Shown: one piece after another, positions 20,269 through 29,276 of the stretch
How positions within the stretch are numbered: the first letter of the stretch is position 1
How the letters are laid out: each line of letters starts with the position of its first letter
Assembly: GCF_001678475.1 (NCBI RefSeq)
Contig: NZ_JTJR01000026.1
Location: forward strand, 124,001-188,000
From: Gallibacterium genomosp. 3
GTDB lineage: Bacteria > Pseudomonadota > Gammaproteobacteria > Enterobacterales > Pasteurellaceae
DNA length: 64,000 nucleotides
Direction of reading: 5' to 3'
Translations under genes and position numbers: made by a program
The notes under the pieces: generated by a model
Databases searched by the model: none
What the model was told of the DNA's origin: nothing
Seen by the model: only the letters and a program-made list of their open reading frames with translations

Positions 20269-21131
20269 TAAGCAATTTTCACCGCGTGATATTGACTAAT
20301 TGGATTCACAATATAATTCCGTGCAGCAATGATCTGTAACTCATATTTTTGCGACTCTTTAGTCACTGTCATCACATCATTCACGGCATTAGCAGTATGT
20401 TCAAATGCTTCAATATCTGTTTTACCATTTAGTAAATTCGCTAAGAAAATAGCACTTGTCATATCACCCACACCAACCGGATCACGACCAACAAATTCAT
20501 GCAAAGGACGACTAACGTGCCACATACCTTGTTGAGTCGCTAATACCATCTCAAATTTGCTTGGATCTTGCCCTACTCGGCTTAAATGTTTTACTAAGAC
20601 TTTCTTCGGACCTTTCGCTAGAATTGCTTCAATCGCAGTTAGTGCTTGCGAAAAATTCTCAACAGTTAATCCACTTAATTCGCGCAACTCCACTAAGTTT
20701 GGTGCAATAATATCTGCTTGGCTCATTGCATCTCTTACTAAAAACTCGGCAACACCTGGTGCTACAATACAGCCTTTATCTGGATGCCCCATTACTGGAT
20801 CACAAAAATAAATTGCATTTGGATTTACTTCTTTTACAGCATTCACCGTATTTAAAATTTCTTGCCCTTGTTCTGCTGCTCCTATATAACCTGATAACAC
20901 AGCATCACATTCAGATAAGGCTCCAATGTCTGCAATACCTTGCGTAATTTCTGCAATTTGTTCTTTAGGAATTACCATTCCTTTCCAACGTTGATATTGA
21001 GTATGATTAGAAAATTGCACGGTATTTAACGCCCATGCATCAACTCCGAGTAATTGCATCGGTAATACCGCTGCTTTATTACCCGCATAACCATATACAA
21101 CATGAGATTGTATTGATAAAACGTTCTTCAT
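20268..21131 (-). CDS. pdxY: Pyridoxal kinase
   Basis: This ribokinase-fold enzyme of 287 residues phosphorylates pyridoxal in the vitamin B6 salvage route. The N-terminus ([20 protein letters not shown]) and the C-terminal ATP/anion-hole motif ([20 protein letters not shown], with the catalytic-type Asp) identify PdxY rather than PdxK. I prefer ATG 21131, six bases after AAGGA, to the GTG one codon upstream. The gene begins 13 bp after accA and overlaps tilS by one base, so the three are co-transcribed. Confidence 0.93.
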   Translation of the reverse strand: MKNVLSIQSHVVYGYAGNKAAVLPMQLLGVDAWALNTVQFSNHTQYQRWKGMVIPKEQIAEITQGIADIGALSECDAVLSGYIGAAEQGQEILNTVNAVKEVNPNAIYFCDPVMGHPDKGCIVAPGVAEFLVRDAMSQADIIAPNLVELRELSGLTVENFSQALTAIEAILAKGPKKVLVKHLSRVGQDPSKFEMVLATQQGMWHVSRPLHEFVGRDPVGVGDMTSAIFLANLLNGKTDIEAFEHTANAVNDVMTVTKESQKYELQIIAARNYIVNPISQYHAVKIA

Positions 21132-21144
21132 CACATTTCCTTAA

Positions 21145-22098
21145 TTAGCAATAACCGTAACTCATCAATCTTTGATAACGGCGATCTAAAAGTTCTTCTT
21201 GTCCTAATAGTGCTAATTCTTCTAGATCTGTTTTAATTTGTGTTTTTAAATTCTCTGCCATCTGTTCAACATTGCGATGTGCACCACCTAACGGTTCTTC
21301 AATAATACTATCAATTAATGATAATTTTTTTAGACGATCGGCTGTTAGCCCCATCACTTCTGCTGCAGTAGAAGCTTTATCTGCTTTCTTCCACAAAATA
21401 GATGCGCACCCTTCTGGTGAAATGACTGAATAAGTACTGTATTGCAACATATTCACTTTATCGCCCACACCAATAGCTAATGCGCCACCAGAACCGCCTT
21501 CACCAATCACAGTACAAATAATTGGTACTTGTAATGTGGACATTTCACGTAAATTACGTGCGATCGCTTCTGATTGTCCACGCTCTTCCGCACCAACGCC
21601 CGGATATGCTCCTGGTGTATCAATAAAAGTAATAATTGGCATCTTAAAACGTTCTGCCATTTGCATTAAACGTAACGCTTTACGATAACCTTCTGGCGCT
21701 GGCATACCAAAATTACGCATTACTTTCTCTTTAACAGAACGCCCTTTTTGATGACCAATTACCATCACCGGACGATCATCTAAACGCGCGATACCACCAA
21801 TAATCGCTTTATCATCAGCAAACGCACGGTCGCCAGCAAGCTCCTCAAATTCAGTAAAAATATGTTGAATATAATCAAGAGTATATGGGCGCTGTGGATG
21901 ACGAGCCATTTGTGATACTTGCCATGCAGTCAAATCTGCAAACGTTTTTTTAGTTAGCTCTTCACTTTTTTTCTTTAATCGTTCAATTTCTTCGTCAAGA
22001 TTGATTTTATCATCTTGGTCAGATACCGCTCGCAGCGAGTCAATTTTTGCCTCAAGTTCGGCAATCGGTAATTCAAAATCTAAAAAATCTTGATTCAT
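21145..22098 (-). CDS. accA: Acetyl-CoA carboxylase, carboxyltransferase alpha subunit
   Basis: The 317-residue subunit pairs with AccD to transfer CO2 from biotin to acetyl-CoA, the first committed step of fatty acid synthesis. The crotonase-like core is clear: [21 protein letters not shown], then the [15 protein letters not shown] oxyanion-hole region. The N-terminal coiled coil (about 10-55) is normal for AccA. AAAGGAAC precedes the ATG. An inverted repeat lies 25 bp before the start. It leads the accA-pdxY-tilS operon. Confidence 0.97.
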   Translation of the reverse strand: MNQDFLDFELPIAELEAKIDSLRAVSDQDDKINLDEEIERLKKKSEELTKKTFADLTAWQVSQMARHPQRPYTLDYIQHIFTEFEELAGDRAFADDKAIIGGIARLDDRPVMVIGHQKGRSVKEKVMRNFGMPAPEGYRKALRLMQMAERFKMPIITFIDTPGAYPGVGAEERGQSEAIARNLREMSTLQVPIICTVIGEGGSGGALAIGVGDKVNMLQYSTYSVISPEGCASILWKKADKASTAAEVMGLTADRLKKLSLIDSIIEEPLGGAHRNVEQMAENLKTQIKTDLEELALLGQEELLDRRYQRLMSYGYC

Positions 22099-22122
22099 AT
22101 TGTTCCTTTCTTCTTGTTAATG

Positions 22123-22152
22123 GAATAAGCGATAAAATAATGTCGCTTATTC
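22123..22152. repeat. Inverted repeat upstream of accA
   Basis: GAATAAGCGA (22123-22132) and TCGCTTATTC (22143-22152) form a perfect 10-bp stem with a 10-nt loop. In the minus direction it sits 24 bp before the accA start. A TAGAAT -10 candidate for accA overlaps the promoter-proximal arm, so this could be an operator, or a 5'-UTR hairpin if transcription starts farther upstream. On the plus strand it is followed by a T-run but has no gene in front of it. Confidence 0.45.
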
Positions 22153-22184
22153 TATGCTTTTTTTTACTGAATTGCAGTGTTTTT

Positions 22185-23129
22185 CTATTTTTGTAACTTC
22201 TCTTTACTATCCATAGAAGCAAAGAATGTTGCAATAATTGGTCCTGAAATATTATGCCAAAAACTAAATACTGCACTTGGTACCGCTGCAATCGGATTAA
22301 AATAAGCTGTCGCTAGCGCTGCACCTAAGCCAGAATTTTGCATCCCAACTTCAATCGCAATTGCTTTGCTATCCGCTAAATTTAATTTAAATAATTTTGC
22401 TACTAAAAAACCGAATAAATATCCCAAGCCATTATGTAATACAACAACAATAAAAATAAATAACCCAGATTCGATAATTTTATCCTTACTTACCGCAACC
22501 ACTGCCGCTAAAATTAATACGATTGCAATTACCGATACTAATGGCGTACAGGTTCCTAATTGTACCATTTGTTTAGTTAAGAGTGCTCTTGCTACAACCC
22601 CTAAGAATACAGGGAATAAGACAATTTTTAATACAGAAATAAACATCGCATATGCATCAATATCTAACCATTGACTTGCCAATAAATAGAAGACGGCCGG
22701 TGTTAAAAATGGTGCAAGTAACGTAGAAACAGAAGTACAAGCAACCGATAATGCAGTATTTCCTTTCGCTAGATAGGTCATGACGTTTGATGAAGTTCCG
22801 CCTGGACAAGCACCCACCAAAATGACGCCTACGGCTAAATCCGGTGGCAAATTAAACCCTTTTGCTAATGCATAAGCAATTCCTGGCATCACGATAAATT
22901 GAGCAATAACCCCAATAAATACAGCTTTAGGATGTCTGATAATTTCACTAAAATCTTGTACCTTTAGTGTAATTCCCATCCCGAACATCACAATACCTAA
23001 TAAATATGGTACATACCCAACAAATCCAGCAAAATAACTTGGAAACTCAAAGGCTAGGAATCCGAAAAGCAATACCCAGATTGAAAATGTTTTGCCTGCA
23101 AAGGCGCTTATTTTTTGTAACGTTTGCAT
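22185..23129 (-). CDS. BASS-family (bile acid:sodium symporter fold) transporter
   Basis: The 314-residue protein has nine or ten hydrophobic segments and both BASS crossover signatures, GACPGGTSSNVMTYLAKGN and EVGMQNSGLGAALA, which line the substrate and Na+ sites. Bacterial relatives include PanS, a pantothenate-precursor carrier. A plant relative, BASS5/BAT5, carries 2-oxo acids. The substrate here is unknown. Start ATG 23129 follows AAGGAT. Its 5' leader is unusual, with a promoter, an 11-codon valine-rich ORF and a strong terminator before the gene. Attenuation by valine supply would fit a branched 2-oxo acid or ketopantoate substrate (inference). Confidence 0.85.
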   Translation of the reverse strand: MQTLQKISAFAGKTFSIWVLLFGFLAFEFPSYFAGFVGYVPYLLGIVMFGMGITLKVQDFSEIIRHPKAVFIGVIAQFIVMPGIAYALAKGFNLPPDLAVGVILVGACPGGTSSNVMTYLAKGNTALSVACTSVSTLLAPFLTPAVFYLLASQWLDIDAYAMFISVLKIVLFPVFLGVVARALLTKQMVQLGTCTPLVSVIAIVLILAAVVAVSKDKIIESGLFIFIVVVLHNGLGYLFGFLVAKLFKLNLADSKAIAIEVGMQNSGLGAALATAYFNPIAAVPSAVFSFWHNISGPIIATFFASMDSKEKLQK

Positions 23130-23233
23130 ATTTTTTATCCTTAGATCTTAATAAATTTATTGTTTGATTAGTAAAAGGTCTAAGAATTTACCTCTTTATT
23201 AAAAATTTTCAATCAGTTTATCGATTTTTTTAG

Positions 23234-23267
23234 AAAAAAAGAAAAGGCGAGGAATCCCTTCCTCGCC
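23234..23267 (-). terminator. Strong terminator in the leader of the BASS transporter (putative attenuator)
   Basis: On the minus strand GGCGAGGAA pairs perfectly with TTCCTCGCC around a GGGA tetraloop (23246-23267). TTTTCTTTTTTT follows directly. It lies 25 nt after the leader-ORF stop and about 105 nt before the transporter start. The alternative reading is a plain terminator for pmbA, which ends 133 bp upstream. Confidence 0.85.
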
Positions 23268-23292
23268 CTATCTATTACTGCAAATTTACTTT

Positions 23293-23328
23293 CTACTCTA
23301 CTACTACTCGGACTGCACACTCACTCAT
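23293..23328 (-). CDS. Putative valine-rich leader peptide
   Basis: The ORF encodes MSECAVRVVVE and then TAG. Four of 11 residues are valine, three of them in consecutive GTA codons. An ACAGG element stands 7-8 bases before the ATG. It is placed exactly as a leader peptide would be: behind a TTGACA promoter and 25 nt ahead of a strong terminator in the leader of the transporter gene. The AVRVVV run recalls E. coli IvbL (valine/leucine attenuation of ilvBN). I could not draw a convincing antiterminator by eye, so the function is a hypothesis. Confidence 0.5.
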   Translation of the reverse strand: MSECAVRVVVE

Positions 23329-23345
23329 ATGCCGACCTGTGTTGA

Positions 23346-23373
23346 ATAGTAGCAGATTATTTCTTTATGTCAA
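23346..23373 (-). promoter_or_regulatory. Promoter for the leader and BASS transporter
   Basis: On the minus strand a consensus -35 TTGACA (23368-23373) is followed after 16 bp by TACTAT (23346-23351). Transcription would start near 23339, about ten bases before the leader ATG. The start of the TTGACA lies 27 bp after the end of pmbA, which argues for a separate transcript. Confidence 0.6.
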
Positions 23374-23388
23374 TAAGAATTATTCTCA
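23374..23388. promoter_or_regulatory. Fur-box-like inverted repeat
   Basis: TAAGAATTATTCTCA has the 7-1-7 layout of a Fur box (TGATAATNATTATCA), matching 11 of 14 defined positions, and directly abuts the TTGACA -35 of the transporter promoter. AT-rich background makes chance matches common, so this is tentative. Confidence 0.3.
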
Positions 23389-23399
23389 TTTATAAAAAT

Positions 23400-24749
23400 T
23401 TATTCTCCTGATACTTTCATACTCTCAATTAAGATAGAGCCAGTACGGATATTAGAACGTTGTTCAACATCATCGCCCACCGCTACAATTTGTTGAAACA
23501 TCGTTGGCAAGCTACCCGCAATCGTAATTTCTGCTACTGGGTATTGAATCTCACCATTTTCTACCCAGAAACCTGCTGCACCGCGAGAGTAATCGCCGGT
23601 CACTAAATTTACGCCTTGCCCCATTAATTCAGTCACTAACAACCCTGTTCCCATCTGTTTTAATAAAGCGGATAAACCACCTGTATGATTTGGTTTCACC
23701 AACCAATTATGGATACCACCCGCATGTCCTGTTGTTTGCATCCCTAATTTTTTTGCACTATATGACGTCAAAAGATAAGTTTGTAACACTCCATCAATAA
23801 TAATCTCTTGATCACGAGTTTTTACCCCTTCACTATCAAACGGTGTAGAAGCTAATTGAGCCAATAAATGAGGACGTTCACTAATTTGGAACCAAGCAGG
23901 TAAAATTTGTTGCCCTAATTGATCTAATAAAAATGATGATTTACGGTAAAGCGCACCACCACTAATTGCTGAAGCAAGATGACCTATAATCCCTGTTGCT
24001 ACATCATTTAAAAAAATCACTGGGACTTGTAGCGTACTTAATTTTTGTGGCTTTAAGCGTGCAATTACCTTTTCTGCACACGTTTTTCCAACCCAAGTCG
24101 CTGACTGTAAATCAGTAAACTTTCTTGAAATCGTATATTCATAATCACGTTCTAAAGCCTGTTCTTGCTCAGCAATCACACTACATGAAAGAGAATAACG
24201 TGACGATAAATAGCTATTCAATACACCATGGGTATTACCATATACTCGGATTCCTTCACTGGAATTAAAACTAGCACCATCACTATTCACAATTCTTTTA
24301 TCATAATCTAATGCTGCAGTTTCTGCAGTTAATGCAAGTTCCACAGCTTGATCAACAGAAATATCCGCAGGGTGATAGAGTTGTAAATCGGGTGGATTAA
24401 ACTCCATTAATTCTTTCGGCGCTAAGCCGGTACAAGGATCTTCTGATGTATATTTTGCAATCGACAACGCTGATTCGACAGTTCGTTTAATCGCTTCTGA
24501 ACTTAAATCGGAGGTCGAGGCATTCCCCTTTTTACTTCCAACATAAACAGAAATCCCCAATGCACCATCATTATTAAATTCTAAATTTTCAATTTCTTTT
24601 AATCGAGTAGAAACGCTTAAACCAGTTACTTTGGTCATTCCTACTTCTGCCGTTGCCCCTGCTTTTTCAGCTAGTGATAAAGCATATTCAACTGCATCAC
24701 ATAATTGTTGTTGCTGGTCAATAAAATTACGTTTGTTCTGTTGTGTCAT
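23400..24749 (-). CDS. pmbA: Metalloprotease TldE (PmbA)
   Basis: This protein of 449 residues is the non-catalytic partner in the TldD/TldE heterodimeric protease, which in E. coli matures microcin B17 and degrades the CcdA antitoxin. The sequence follows E. coli PmbA along its length ([40 protein letters not shown]). I start it at ATG 24749 behind AGAGAG; the upstream TTG at 24779 would add ten residues with no ribosome-binding site. It diverges from darP as in E. coli. tldD is not in the window. Confidence 0.95.
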   Translation of the reverse strand: MTQQNKRNFIDQQQQLCDAVEYALSLAEKAGATAEVGMTKVTGLSVSTRLKEIENLEFNNDGALGISVYVGSKKGNASTSDLSSEAIKRTVESALSIAKYTSEDPCTGLAPKELMEFNPPDLQLYHPADISVDQAVELALTAETAALDYDKRIVNSDGASFNSSEGIRVYGNTHGVLNSYLSSRYSLSCSVIAEQEQALERDYEYTISRKFTDLQSATWVGKTCAEKVIARLKPQKLSTLQVPVIFLNDVATGIIGHLASAISGGALYRKSSFLLDQLGQQILPAWFQISERPHLLAQLASTPFDSEGVKTRDQEIIIDGVLQTYLLTSYSAKKLGMQTTGHAGGIHNWLVKPNHTGGLSALLKQMGTGLLVTELMGQGVNLVTGDYSRGAAGFWVENGEIQYPVAEITIAGSLPTMFQQIVAVGDDVEQRSNIRTGSILIESMKVSGE

Positions 24750-24813
24750 ATTACATCTCTCTTTCGCACATTTAACCAATAGGAAAGGATTATATAAAAA
24801 ATAGCGGATCTTC

Positions 24814-24822
24814 TGCTAGAAT
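24814..24822 (+). promoter_or_regulatory. Extended -10 promoter of darP
   Basis: TGCTAGAAT is an extended -10 element (TGn followed by TAGAAT). No good -35 lies 17 bp upstream, as is usual for this class. The darP ATG is 42 bp downstream. Confidence 0.55.
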
Positions 24823-24863
24823 GTGCGACCATATTTCATGTTATTACGATATAGGAAACTGTT

Positions 24864-25394
24864 ATGAGACATAAAAACAAAGAATTAGAGTGGCAAGAAG
24901 AAGATGAAGAGGAGATCATCTGGGTCAGTAAAAGTGAAATTAAACGTGATGCAGAAATGTTAAAACAGCTAGGACAAAAAATTGTTGATCTTCCAGAAAA
25001 TGCTTTAGCTCAACTTCCATTAGATGATCAATTATCAGATGCGATTATGTTAGCTAGACGCCTGTCACGTGAAAGTTATCGTCGTCAAATTCAATATATA
25101 GGTAAATTATTACGTCAACGTGATGTTGAACCTATTCAGGCAGCATTAGATAAAATTGAAAATAAACATAATCAGCAACAAATTTTATTACATAGAATTG
25201 AAGCGTATCGTGAGGCTTTATTAACTAATGGTGATGAAACAATTAGCGAATTATTACAAGATTATCCAACACTGGAACGCCAAAAATTGCGTGCTTTAAT
25301 TCGCAACGCTTTAAAAGAAAAAGAAAACAACACTACCCCAAAAGCATATCGTGAGATATATCAATACCTTAAAGAACATATTTTGGATGTATAA
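24864..25394 (+). CDS. darP: Ribosome biogenesis factor DarP (YjgA family)
   Basis: This 176-residue, highly charged and almost wholly helical protein has an acidic start (WQEEDEEEIIWVSKSEIKRD) followed by the family core DLPENALAQLPLDDQLSDAI and RRQIQYIGKLLR. E. coli DarP (183 residues) joins late 50S precursors near the peptidyl-transferase centre. The neighbouring divergent pmbA is the conserved context. No operon partner follows; sodA starts 116 bp downstream with its own promoter. Confidence 0.93.
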   Translation: MRHKNKELEWQEEDEEEIIWVSKSEIKRDAEMLKQLGQKIVDLPENALAQLPLDDQLSDAIMLARRLSRESYRRQIQYIGKLLRQRDVEPIQAALDKIENKHNQQQILLHRIEAYREALLTNGDETISELLQDYPTLERQKLRALIRNALKEKENNTTPKAYREIYQYLKEHILDV

Positions 25395-25435
25395 GTTTTT
25401 GTTATCAAAAATAAAGATGTTTTCTTTCAAAAATT

Positions 25436-25495
25436 TTGTTAAAATTTTTGCCGTTTTCATACTTATATGACACCGTTTATTAACATTATTTAACA
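25436..25495 (+). promoter_or_regulatory. sodA promoter region with ArcA-like direct repeats
   Basis: TTGTTA (25436-25441) and CATACT (25458-25463) with 16-bp spacing form a plausible promoter. Downstream, TTAACA occurs twice with a 10-bp period (25480-25485 and 25490-25495), resembling ArcA recognition repeats. E. coli sodA is repressed by ArcA and Fur, so the site is reasonable, but AT-rich sequence makes it uncertain. I see no good Fur box. Confidence 0.35.
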
Positions 25496-25510
25496 AAAGA
25501 GGATGAAATT

Positions 25511-26140
25511 ATGGCTTTTAAATTACCTGAGTTAGGTTACGCTTATGACGCTTTAGAACCACATTTTGATGCATTAACTATGGAAATCCACCATAGCAAA
25601 CATCACCAAGCATACGTTAACAATGCAAATGCAGCATTAGAAGGTTTATCTCAAGAATTACAAGATATGTGCCCAGGTCAACTATCTTCTAACTTAGATA
25701 AAGTACCAGCAGAAAAATTTACTGAATTACGTAACAATGCAGGTGGTCACTTCAACCACTCTCTTTTCTGGAAATCATTGAAAAAAGACACTACTTTACA
25801 AGGTAAATTAAAAGAAGCTATCGAACGTGATTTCGGTTCTGTTGATGCATTTAAAGCAGAATTTGAAAAAGCAGCTGCAACTCGTTTCGGTTCTGGTTGG
25901 GCATGGTTAATCGTGAAAGATGGTAAATTAGCTGTTGTTTCAACTGCTAACCAAGATAATCCATTAATGGGTAAAGAAGTTGCTGGTTGTGAAGGTTTCC
26001 CACTTGTTGGTCTTGATGTTTGGGAACACGCTTATTACTTAAAATTCCAAAACCGTCGTCCAGATTACATTAAAGAATTCTGGAATGTTGTAAACTGGGA
26101 TTTCGTTGCCCAACGTTATGAAGAACACCTAGCAAAATAA
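25511..26140 (+). CDS. sodA: Superoxide dismutase [Mn]
   Basis: The 209-residue enzyme converts superoxide to oxygen and peroxide in the cytoplasm; no signal peptide is present. Metal ligands are His27, His83, Asp169 and His173 (DVWEHAYY). The outer-sphere glutamine falls at Gln148 in TANQDNPLM, as in manganese enzymes, whereas iron enzymes carry it elsewhere. Similarity to E. coli SodA is high from [11 protein letters not shown] to the C-terminal NVVNWD. An AGAGG site precedes the ATG, and a terminator follows 16 bp after the stop, so it is monocistronic. Confidence 0.97.
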   Translation: MAFKLPELGYAYDALEPHFDALTMEIHHSKHHQAYVNNANAALEGLSQELQDMCPGQLSSNLDKVPAEKFTELRNNAGGHFNHSLFWKSLKKDTTLQGKLKEAIERDFGSVDAFKAEFEKAAATRFGSGWAWLIVKDGKLAVVSTANQDNPLMGKEVAGCEGFPLVGLDVWEHAYYLKFQNRRPDYIKEFWNVVNWDFVAQRYEEHLAK

Positions 26141-26156
26141 TTTAAAATAATCCTAG

Positions 26157-26184
26157 AAAAGCCGCTATTAGCGGCTTTTTTCTT
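26157..26184 (+). terminator. Terminator of sodA
   Basis: GCCGCT and AGCGGC pair around an ATT loop, extended by an AAAA/TTTT flank, and the stem is followed by TTTTTTCTTC. It lies 16 bp after the sodA stop. Confidence 0.92.
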
Positions 26185-26365
26185 CTCTATTAAATTTACT
26201 ATTTTTTATTTTTTCGATCTTATTCGCAAAACCATCGCAAAATATCAAAATAAACGAATAAATTTACTAGCATAACGCGCAACAAATCAGTAAAATTCGT
26301 GCTTTTTGTAACCACTACACTTAAGCACACCTAGCCACAATGTGTAATAACGAGGCGATTTATTT

Positions 26366-27487
26366 ATGTCAATGACTGAAAAAACCAACTTACTTAACCT
26401 GACTCGTCAGGATATGCGTAATTTCTTAGCAACATTAGGCGAAAAGCCATTCCGCGCAGATCAAATTATGAAATGGATCTATCACTATGGTGAAGATAAT
26501 TTCGATAATATGACCAACATTAACAAAGTGTTACGGGAAAAATTAAAACAAGTTGCAGAAATTAAAGCACCTGAAATTGCCGTAGAACAACGTTCTAGTG
26601 ATGGCACAATCAAATGGGCAATGCAAGTTGGTGATCAACAAATTGAAAGTGTTTATATTCCAGAAGCTGATCGAGCAACACTTTGTGTTTCATCACAAGT
26701 TGGTTGTGCATTAGCCTGTACTTTCTGTTCCACAGCACAACAAGGTTTTAACCGTAACCTCACTGTATCAGAAATTATTGGGCAAGTTTGGCGTGCGTCT
26801 AAAGTGCTTGGTTCTTTTGGTGAAACTAAAGTACGTCCAATTACCAATGTGGTGATGATGGGAATGGGAGAACCATTACTTAATGTAAGTAATGTTGTTC
26901 CGGCAATGGAAATTATGCTTGATGATTTCGGTTATGGTTTATCGAAACGTCGAGTAACCCTATCTACATCTGGTGTTGTACCTGCGTTGGATAAATTAGG
27001 TGAGATGATTGATGTTGCATTGGCTATTTCATTACACGCCCCAAATGATGAGTTACGTGATGAAATCGTACCTTTAAATAAAAAATATAATATCCAAATG
27101 TTAATCGATTCTGTGAATCGTTATTTAAAAATTTCTAATGCAAATCATGGCAAAGTCACGATTGAATATGTGATGTTAGATCATGTAAATGACGAAATTG
27201 AGCACGCACATCAATTAGCAAAAGTATTAAAAAATACACCTTGCAAGATTAACCTTATTCCATGGAATCCGTTCCCAGAAGCACCTTACAACAAAAGTTC
27301 TAATTCAAGAATAGACCGTTTCCAAAAAACATTAATGGAATATGGTTTTACTGTCATTGTCCGCAAAACACGTGGTGATGATATTGATGCTGCTTGTGGG
27401 CAATTAGCTGGTGATGTGATTGATCGCACTAAACGTACGGCTCAGAAACGTGCTTTTGGGAAGGCTATTGCAATTAATCAATCTTAA
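26366..27487 (+). CDS. rlmN: Dual-specificity RNA methyltransferase RlmN
   Basis: This 373-residue radical-SAM enzyme methylates C2 of A2503 in 23S rRNA and A37 in some tRNAs. The iron-sulfur motif is Cys114-X3-Cys118-X2-Cys121. The mechanistic cysteine near the C-terminus is Cys344 ([11 protein letters not shown]), and the other methyl-carrying cysteine region is also present. The Shine-Dalgarno is weak (GAGGCG). It opens the block rlmN-pilW-rodZ-ispG-hisS-yfgM, which is conserved in gammaproteobacteria. The 181 bp before it hold no clear promoter or other feature. Confidence 0.97.
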   Translation: MSMTEKTNLLNLTRQDMRNFLATLGEKPFRADQIMKWIYHYGEDNFDNMTNINKVLREKLKQVAEIKAPEIAVEQRSSDGTIKWAMQVGDQQIESVYIPEADRATLCVSSQVGCALACTFCSTAQQGFNRNLTVSEIIGQVWRASKVLGSFGETKVRPITNVVMMGMGEPLLNVSNVVPAMEIMLDDFGYGLSKRRVTLSTSGVVPALDKLGEMIDVALAISLHAPNDELRDEIVPLNKKYNIQMLIDSVNRYLKISNANHGKVTIEYVMLDHVNDEIEHAHQLAKVLKNTPCKINLIPWNPFPEAPYNKSSNSRIDRFQKTLMEYGFTVIVRKTRGDDIDAACGQLAGDVIDRTKRTAQKRAFGKAIAINQS

Positions 27488-27508
27488 AATCAATTAAGTG
27501 AGGAAAAT

Positions 27509-28072
27509 ATGTCGAAAACCGTATCTTTAATCAAATTTATCCTGCTATTTTTCTCACTTTTTACTCTTTTTGCTTGTAGCTCTCATTCACCACAAACAAA
27601 AAACAGTGGCAATAATGCTGCTGCAAAGACCCGAGTAGAACTAGGTTTAGCCTATTTAGCGCAAGGTAATATTGCATTAGCCAAAGCCAATTTGGATAAA
27701 GCATTACAACACACACCAAACGATTATTTACCTTATCTTGGTTTAGCCTATTTTTATCAACATACGGCACAAAACCAACAAGCCGAATATTATTATCAGA
27801 AAGCACTTCAACTAGTTCCAGATAATGGTGATGTTTTAAATAATTATGCAACCTATTTGTGTAGCCAACGCCAATTTACCCCTGCCTTTCAACTTTTCGA
27901 CAAAGCGCTTGCAAGTAAAGCCTATTATCATTTTGCCGATACTTACGAAAATATCGCTATTTGTGCCTATCTCGCCCAAGATCAACAAAAGTTAAATCAG
28001 GCTTTAACACAGTTACAAAAATACGCTCCAGAAAAAGCAGAAGCTTTACAACAACGAATGAAAAAATCATAA
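27509..28072 (+). CDS. pilW: Type IV pilus biogenesis/stability lipoprotein (PilW/PilF-like)
   Basis: This 187-residue lipoprotein has a lipobox ending at Cys23 (LFTLFACSS) followed by tetratricopeptide repeats (GLAYLAQGNIALAKANLDKAL, GLAYFYQHTAQNQQAEYYYQ and others). In its relatives the lipoprotein helps assemble or stabilise the PilQ secretin. It starts 21 bp after rlmN. Residue +2 after the lipidated cysteine is serine, so Lol export to the outer membrane is expected. No other pilus genes are in the window. Confidence 0.85.
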   Translation: MSKTVSLIKFILLFFSLFTLFACSSHSPQTKNSGNNAAAKTRVELGLAYLAQGNIALAKANLDKALQHTPNDYLPYLGLAYFYQHTAQNQQAEYYYQKALQLVPDNGDVLNNYATYLCSQRQFTPAFQLFDKALASKAYYHFADTYENIAICAYLAQDQQKLNQALTQLQKYAPEKAEALQQRMKKS

Positions 28073-28211
28073 GAATTCCCTTGTCAATGTGCTGTAACTG
28101 TTCCACTCTTGTCAGTCATTCCTGTATAATAGCCAAATCTTTAACAAATGGCTGGCAACTTATGATGATTGTCAGCCTAATTATTCCTTTTAACCAAAAT
28201 TAGTTTTTATT

Positions 28212-29246
28212 ATGGATCAAGAACAACTTTCTAATGACGTAAATTTAGGACAGCAATTACGTAATGCGCGTGAGAAACTTGGCTTAAGCCTCGAAGACGC
28301 TGCAGAAAAAACCAATCTTAAAATTTCTGTTTTACAACAATTTGAAAATAACGATTTTATTATTTCTCATATTCCAGCGACTTTCGCACGTGGCTATTTA
28401 CGTAGTTATTTAAAATTTTTGAAATTGCCCGCTGAATTAATCCAAACGCAAACTGCTTTTGGCGAAGAAGTGAAAAATGATTTAAATAAAAATCATCGTA
28501 CCAAAAATTCTGTTAATCGCTATGTATCTCATCATCATTGGTTACGTCCACTAAGTTGGATTGTATTAATCATCATCATTGGTATGACAGTATTATGGTG
28601 GTGGCAAGATCATCAACGTTCTACAAGTGAACGAGAAACGTTTGTTGAAGAACACACCACTTCTGAAACAGCTTCAACTAATCAAACATCTGCCCCTGCA
28701 CCAGCAACAGACACATTAGTCACGGCTGATCCAACTGCAAATAATACAGCTCAAGCACAAGCTGCAGCAGATAACACAGCTGAACAACAAAATAATGCCG
28801 TTGTAGAACAAATTACCTCTGATACCGGTACAACAGCACAACCTACAGCAACGACTGAACCAGAGAAAAGTAATCAAGCAAATAATATTACTTATCCAAA
28901 TACATCAACAGAAGCCTTAACCACAGAAATGAATAAAATTGATGGTGCAGCAACTACCGCAAATCAAAATAACCAAACAGCGACACCAGCCACTGATGTG
29001 ATCCCTAACAATTTAAAAATTGAAATCACTGGTGAAAATTGTTGGCTAAGTGTAAAAGATGCAAACCGTAAGACCTTAGCCGAACGTGAATATCGTCAAG
29101 GTGAAATTCTCGATCTTACTGGTGAACCACCTTATTCACTCATTATTGGTGCACCACAAAATGTCAAAATTACTTATCAAGGACAGGATGTACCGCTAAA
29201 AATTGATGGTCGTGTTGCGAAATTAACATTACCAGCACAACAATAA
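28212..29246 (+). CDS. rodZ: Cytoskeletal protein RodZ
   Basis: This 344-residue bitopic protein has a Cro/CI-like helix-turn-helix at about 12-80, a basic juxtamembrane stretch and one transmembrane segment at about 113-131. A long low-complexity periplasmic linker rich in Thr, Ala, Asn and Gln (about 140-262) precedes a beta-sandwich C-terminal domain. RodZ's cytoplasmic domain binds MreB and anchors it to the membrane. A TATAAT element at 28125-28130, with no good -35, may be a promoter of its own. ispG follows after 30 bp. Confidence 0.93.
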   Translation: MDQEQLSNDVNLGQQLRNAREKLGLSLEDAAEKTNLKISVLQQFENNDFIISHIPATFARGYLRSYLKFLKLPAELIQTQTAFGEEVKNDLNKNHRTKNSVNRYVSHHHWLRPLSWIVLIIIIGMTVLWWWQDHQRSTSERETFVEEHTTSETASTNQTSAPAPATDTLVTADPTANNTAQAQAAADNTAEQQNNAVVEQITSDTGTTAQPTATTEPEKSNQANNITYPNTSTEALTTEMNKIDGAATTANQNNQTATPATDVIPNNLKIEITGENCWLSVKDANRKTLAEREYRQGEILDLTGEPPYSLIIGAPQNVKITYQGQDVPLKIDGRVAKLTLPAQQ

Positions 29247-29276
29247 TTCACTCAATCAACAATAAGAATTTAAACT

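Noticed and set aside
23298-23355. Twelve-base pairing between 23344-23355 and the valine codons (23298-23309) as an antiterminator or pause stem
   Set aside because: The upstream strand overlaps the predicted -10 box, so it would not be transcribed from the promoter I favour. Left open only if transcription starts farther upstream.
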